Shown piece after piece: positions 5,907 through 6,977 of a stretch of DNA of 6,977 nt (its first letter is position 1; each line of letters starts with the position of its first letter). Origin of the DNA: Lachnospiraceae bacterium UBA3772 (GTDB lineage Bacteria; Bacillota; Clostridia; Lachnospirales; Lachnospiraceae); the NCBI GenBank assembly GCA_002371025.1, contig DFFQ01000017.1:1-6977 (forward strand). Direction: 5' to 3'. A model generated the notes under the pieces. It was not told the DNA's origin. It was given only the letters and a program-made list of their open reading frames with translations, and made no database searches. The position numbers were made by a program, and so were the translations under genes.

Positions 5907-6413
5907 CTATATCATTCCTTTAATAAGGTGAACTGTCATAGTATTATTTTCTAGGTCAACTTTTTTAACGAATTCATCAATTGCCGGTATAAGCACTTCT
6001 TTTCCATCATCAGTGATAACCTGATATACAGTCTGTGCCGCAGTTTCAAAATAGTCCTTAAGGACTCCGACTTTCATACCATCTTCTGTTACAACATCTA
6101 TGCCTAAAACATCTGCTAAGTAATATTCTCCTTCAGAGAGAGGCACAGCATGTTCCCTGTCAACATATATCGGACACTGACGCAGTCTTTCTACATCATC
6201 TATACTCTCAAATTCTTTAAACTGAAGTATAACAAGATTTTTAAAATATTTTACCCCTGTACATGTTACAGGAACCATATCTTTCTTTATCTTTAAATAG
6301 CATTCCTTAAGATCATCAAATCTTCTTATATCATCTGAAATAGGAAATACTTTTACCTCACCGTGGATACCATGAGGCTGGGTTATCACACCTACCTGAA
6401 AATACTGAATCAT
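5907..6413 (-). CDS. rimM: Ribosome maturation factor RimM
   Basis: RimM binds S19 and helps assemble the head of the 30S subunit. The protein has the two expected domains: an N-terminal beta-barrel with QVGVITQPHGIHGEVKV (6-22) and VDREHAV before the linker, and a C-terminal PRC barrel starting at EYYLADVLG (96-104) with VLIPAIDEFVKKVDL (140-154) and a closing TVHLIKG strand. The start chosen is the ATG at 6413-6411, giving 168 residues. GGAG (6423-6420) lies exactly 6 bp before this ATG, whereas a TTG at 6425 would overlap that same site and has no ribosome site of its own. The usual TGAND-like loop in the PRC barrel reads TAAQT here. It lies 13 bp before trmD and downstream of a terminator-like hairpin. 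Confidence 0.97.
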   Translation of the reverse strand: MIQYFQVGVITQPHGIHGEVKVFPISDDIRRFDDLKECYLKIKKDMVPVTCTGVKYFKNLVILQFKEFESIDDVERLRQCPIYVDREHAVPLSEGEYYLADVLGIDVVTEDGMKVGVLKDYFETAAQTVYQVITDDGKEVLIPAIDEFVKKVDLENNTMTVHLIKGMI

Positions 6414-6419
6414 ATTATT

Positions 6420-6423
6420 CTCC
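6420..6423 (-). promoter_or_regulatory. Ribosome binding site deciding the rimM start
   Basis: GGAG on the minus strand, 6 bp (aataat) before ATG 6413-6411. The in-frame TTG four codons upstream shares its G with this site, so it cannot sensibly be the start. Confidence 0.85.
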
Positions 6424-6441
6424 AAATTTTAAACTACTGCT

Positions 6442-6472
6442 AAAAAATAAAGCCGTGCCAAATGACACGGCC
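6442..6472 (-). terminator. Intrinsic terminator or attenuator between khpA and rimM
   Basis: On the minus strand GCCGTGT and GCACGGC (6471-6465 and 6458-6452) form a GC-rich 7-bp stem with one G-U pair, extendable by another G-U pair, with a CATTTG loop. TTTATTTTTT (6451-6442) follows. It begins about 12 bp after the khpA stop. On the plus strand a shorter TTTTT run (6476-6480) follows the hairpin, so weak action in that direction is possible, but no plus-strand gene ends there. No promoter of quality lies between it and rimM, so partial read-through is likely. Confidence 0.85.
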
Positions 6473-6484
6473 ATATTTTTATAA

Positions 6485-6712
6485 TTACTTGATATCCACA
6501 ATAACCTTCTTGTCACCCTTCGAAGCAGCTGCCTTAACAACAGTACGGATAGCCTTAGCTATTCTACCGCTCTTTCCGATAACCTTTCCCATGTCATCTG
6601 CTGCAACGTTAAGTCCAATTGTAATTGTGTTCTCATCGGTTGTTTCTGTTACTACAACCTGATCAGGTTCGTCCACAAGAGATTTTGCAATGATTTCAAC
6701 TAATTCTTTCAT
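6485..6712 (-). CDS. khpA: KH-domain RNA-binding protein KhpA (YlqC family)
   Basis: KhpA is a small cytoplasmic RNA-binding protein made of one KH domain. In Firmicutes it pairs with KhpB/Jag and is linked to RNA regulation and cell elongation. The 75-residue length is usual. The RNA-binding GxxG loop is GKSG (46-49) within GKVIGKSGRIAKAIR, preceded by the TITIGLNVAADD strand and followed by the helix RTVVKAAASKGDKKV and the final strand VIVDIK. The start has an excellent AGGAGGTGA ribosome site 6-8 bp upstream, in the 21-bp gap after rpsP. The gene order rpsP-khpA-rimM-trmD is the standard Firmicutes arrangement. A terminator follows, so khpA is probably expressed together with S16 at high level. 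Confidence 0.97.
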   Translation of the reverse strand: MKELVEIIAKSLVDEPDQVVVTETTDENTITIGLNVAADDMGKVIGKSGRIAKAIRTVVKAAASKGDKKVIVDIK

Positions 6713-6733
6713 TACGTGTCACCTCCTGGGAGC

Positions 6734-6977
6734 TTATTTCTCGATACCTGCCTGCTTTAAAAGTCTTGCAACTGTCTCAGTTGGCTGAGCTCCGTTTGAG
6801 AGCCATTTCTTTGTCTCATCAGCGTCAACCTTAACTAAAGCTGGCTCCTGGTTAGGATCATATGTTCCAAGCTGAGCGATAACAGCTCCGTCTCTTGGTG
6901 ACTTAGAATCAGCAACAACCACTCTATATAAAGGATGCTTCTTATATCCCAGTCTTCTTAATCTGATCTTTACTGCC
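6734..6977 (-). CDS. rpsP: 30S ribosomal protein S16 (start codon cut by window edge)
   Basis: S16 is a small assembly protein of the 30S subunit body. Reading to the window edge gives [19 protein letters not shown], then [11 protein letters not shown], the family's N-terminal signature. Only one base, G at 6977, precedes the alanine codon, matching the last base of an ATG, so the window cuts the gene inside its start codon. The full protein would be 81 residues, a normal length. The internal GTG at 6922 is not the start, since conserved residues lie upstream of it. The C-terminal half, with [10 protein letters not shown] and [20 protein letters not shown], matches the family. It heads the visible part of the ribosome-biogenesis operon; any promoter and ffh lie outside. 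Confidence 0.98.
   Translation of the reverse strand, partial: AVKIRLRRLGYKKHPLYRVVVADSKSPRDGAVIAQLGTYDPNQEPALVKVDADETKKWLSNGAQPTETVARLLKQAGIEK

Noticed and set aside
6462..6662. Plus-strand open frame opposite khpA, and other plus-strand frames opposite hisF, hisH, the kinase and the regulator
   Set aside because: They lie wholly opposite well-recognised genes, lack ribosome sites and show no protein-like composition; they are antisense shadows.
6734..6922. rpsP starting at the internal GTG 6922
   Set aside because: The conserved S16 N terminus [10 protein letters not shown] is encoded upstream, up to the last base of an ATG at the window edge.

Overview
The window reads as a gene-dense, AT-rich chromosomal segment of a Clostridia bacterium, most likely a Lachnospiraceae member. 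The evidence is the rpsP-khpA-rimM-trmD gene order, strong AGGAGG-type ribosome binding sites, sigma-A-type promoters, U-rich intrinsic terminators, a VanS/WalK-like kinase with an OmpR-type regulator, and a small DUF6465-like protein typical of that group. The genus cannot be named from this sequence. Every supported gene lies on the minus strand, so transcription runs from position 6977 towards 1. No tRNA, rRNA, CRISPR, insertion sequence or phage signature was found.

Region 1 (6977 to 5144) is the ribosome-biogenesis operon: rpsP (its start codon is cut after its last base by the window edge), khpA, rimM and trmD. A well-formed intrinsic terminator sits between khpA and rimM, with no convincing promoter after it. 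This suggests attenuated read-through, giving much S16 and KhpA and less RimM and TrmD. The rimM start is best placed at the internal ATG (6413), not at an upstream TTG that is part of its own Shine-Dalgarno sequence.

Region 2 (5143 to 4468) holds an unrecognised helical lipoprotein in the place where rplS often follows trmD. Its very good promoter (TTAACA, 17 bp, TGATATAAT) overlaps the end of trmD and carries two near-identical 10-bp direct repeats. The gene ends in its own terminator.

Region 3 (4454 to 1784) starts with a clear promoter directly after that terminator. It drives an OmpR-family response regulator and a membrane histidine kinase, spaced 14 bp apart. A DUF6465-like small protein follows, with its own promoter whose -35 lies in the last kinase codons, and ends at a strong terminator.

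Region 4 (1783 to 1) carries hisH and hisF, the two subunits of imidazole glycerol phosphate synthase. A GNAT acetyltransferase, translationally coupled to hisF through an ATGA overlap, runs off the window. No obvious mobile or defence system is present. The most interesting features are the regulatory architecture, the lipoprotein next to the two-component system, and a few sequence variants in conserved proteins.
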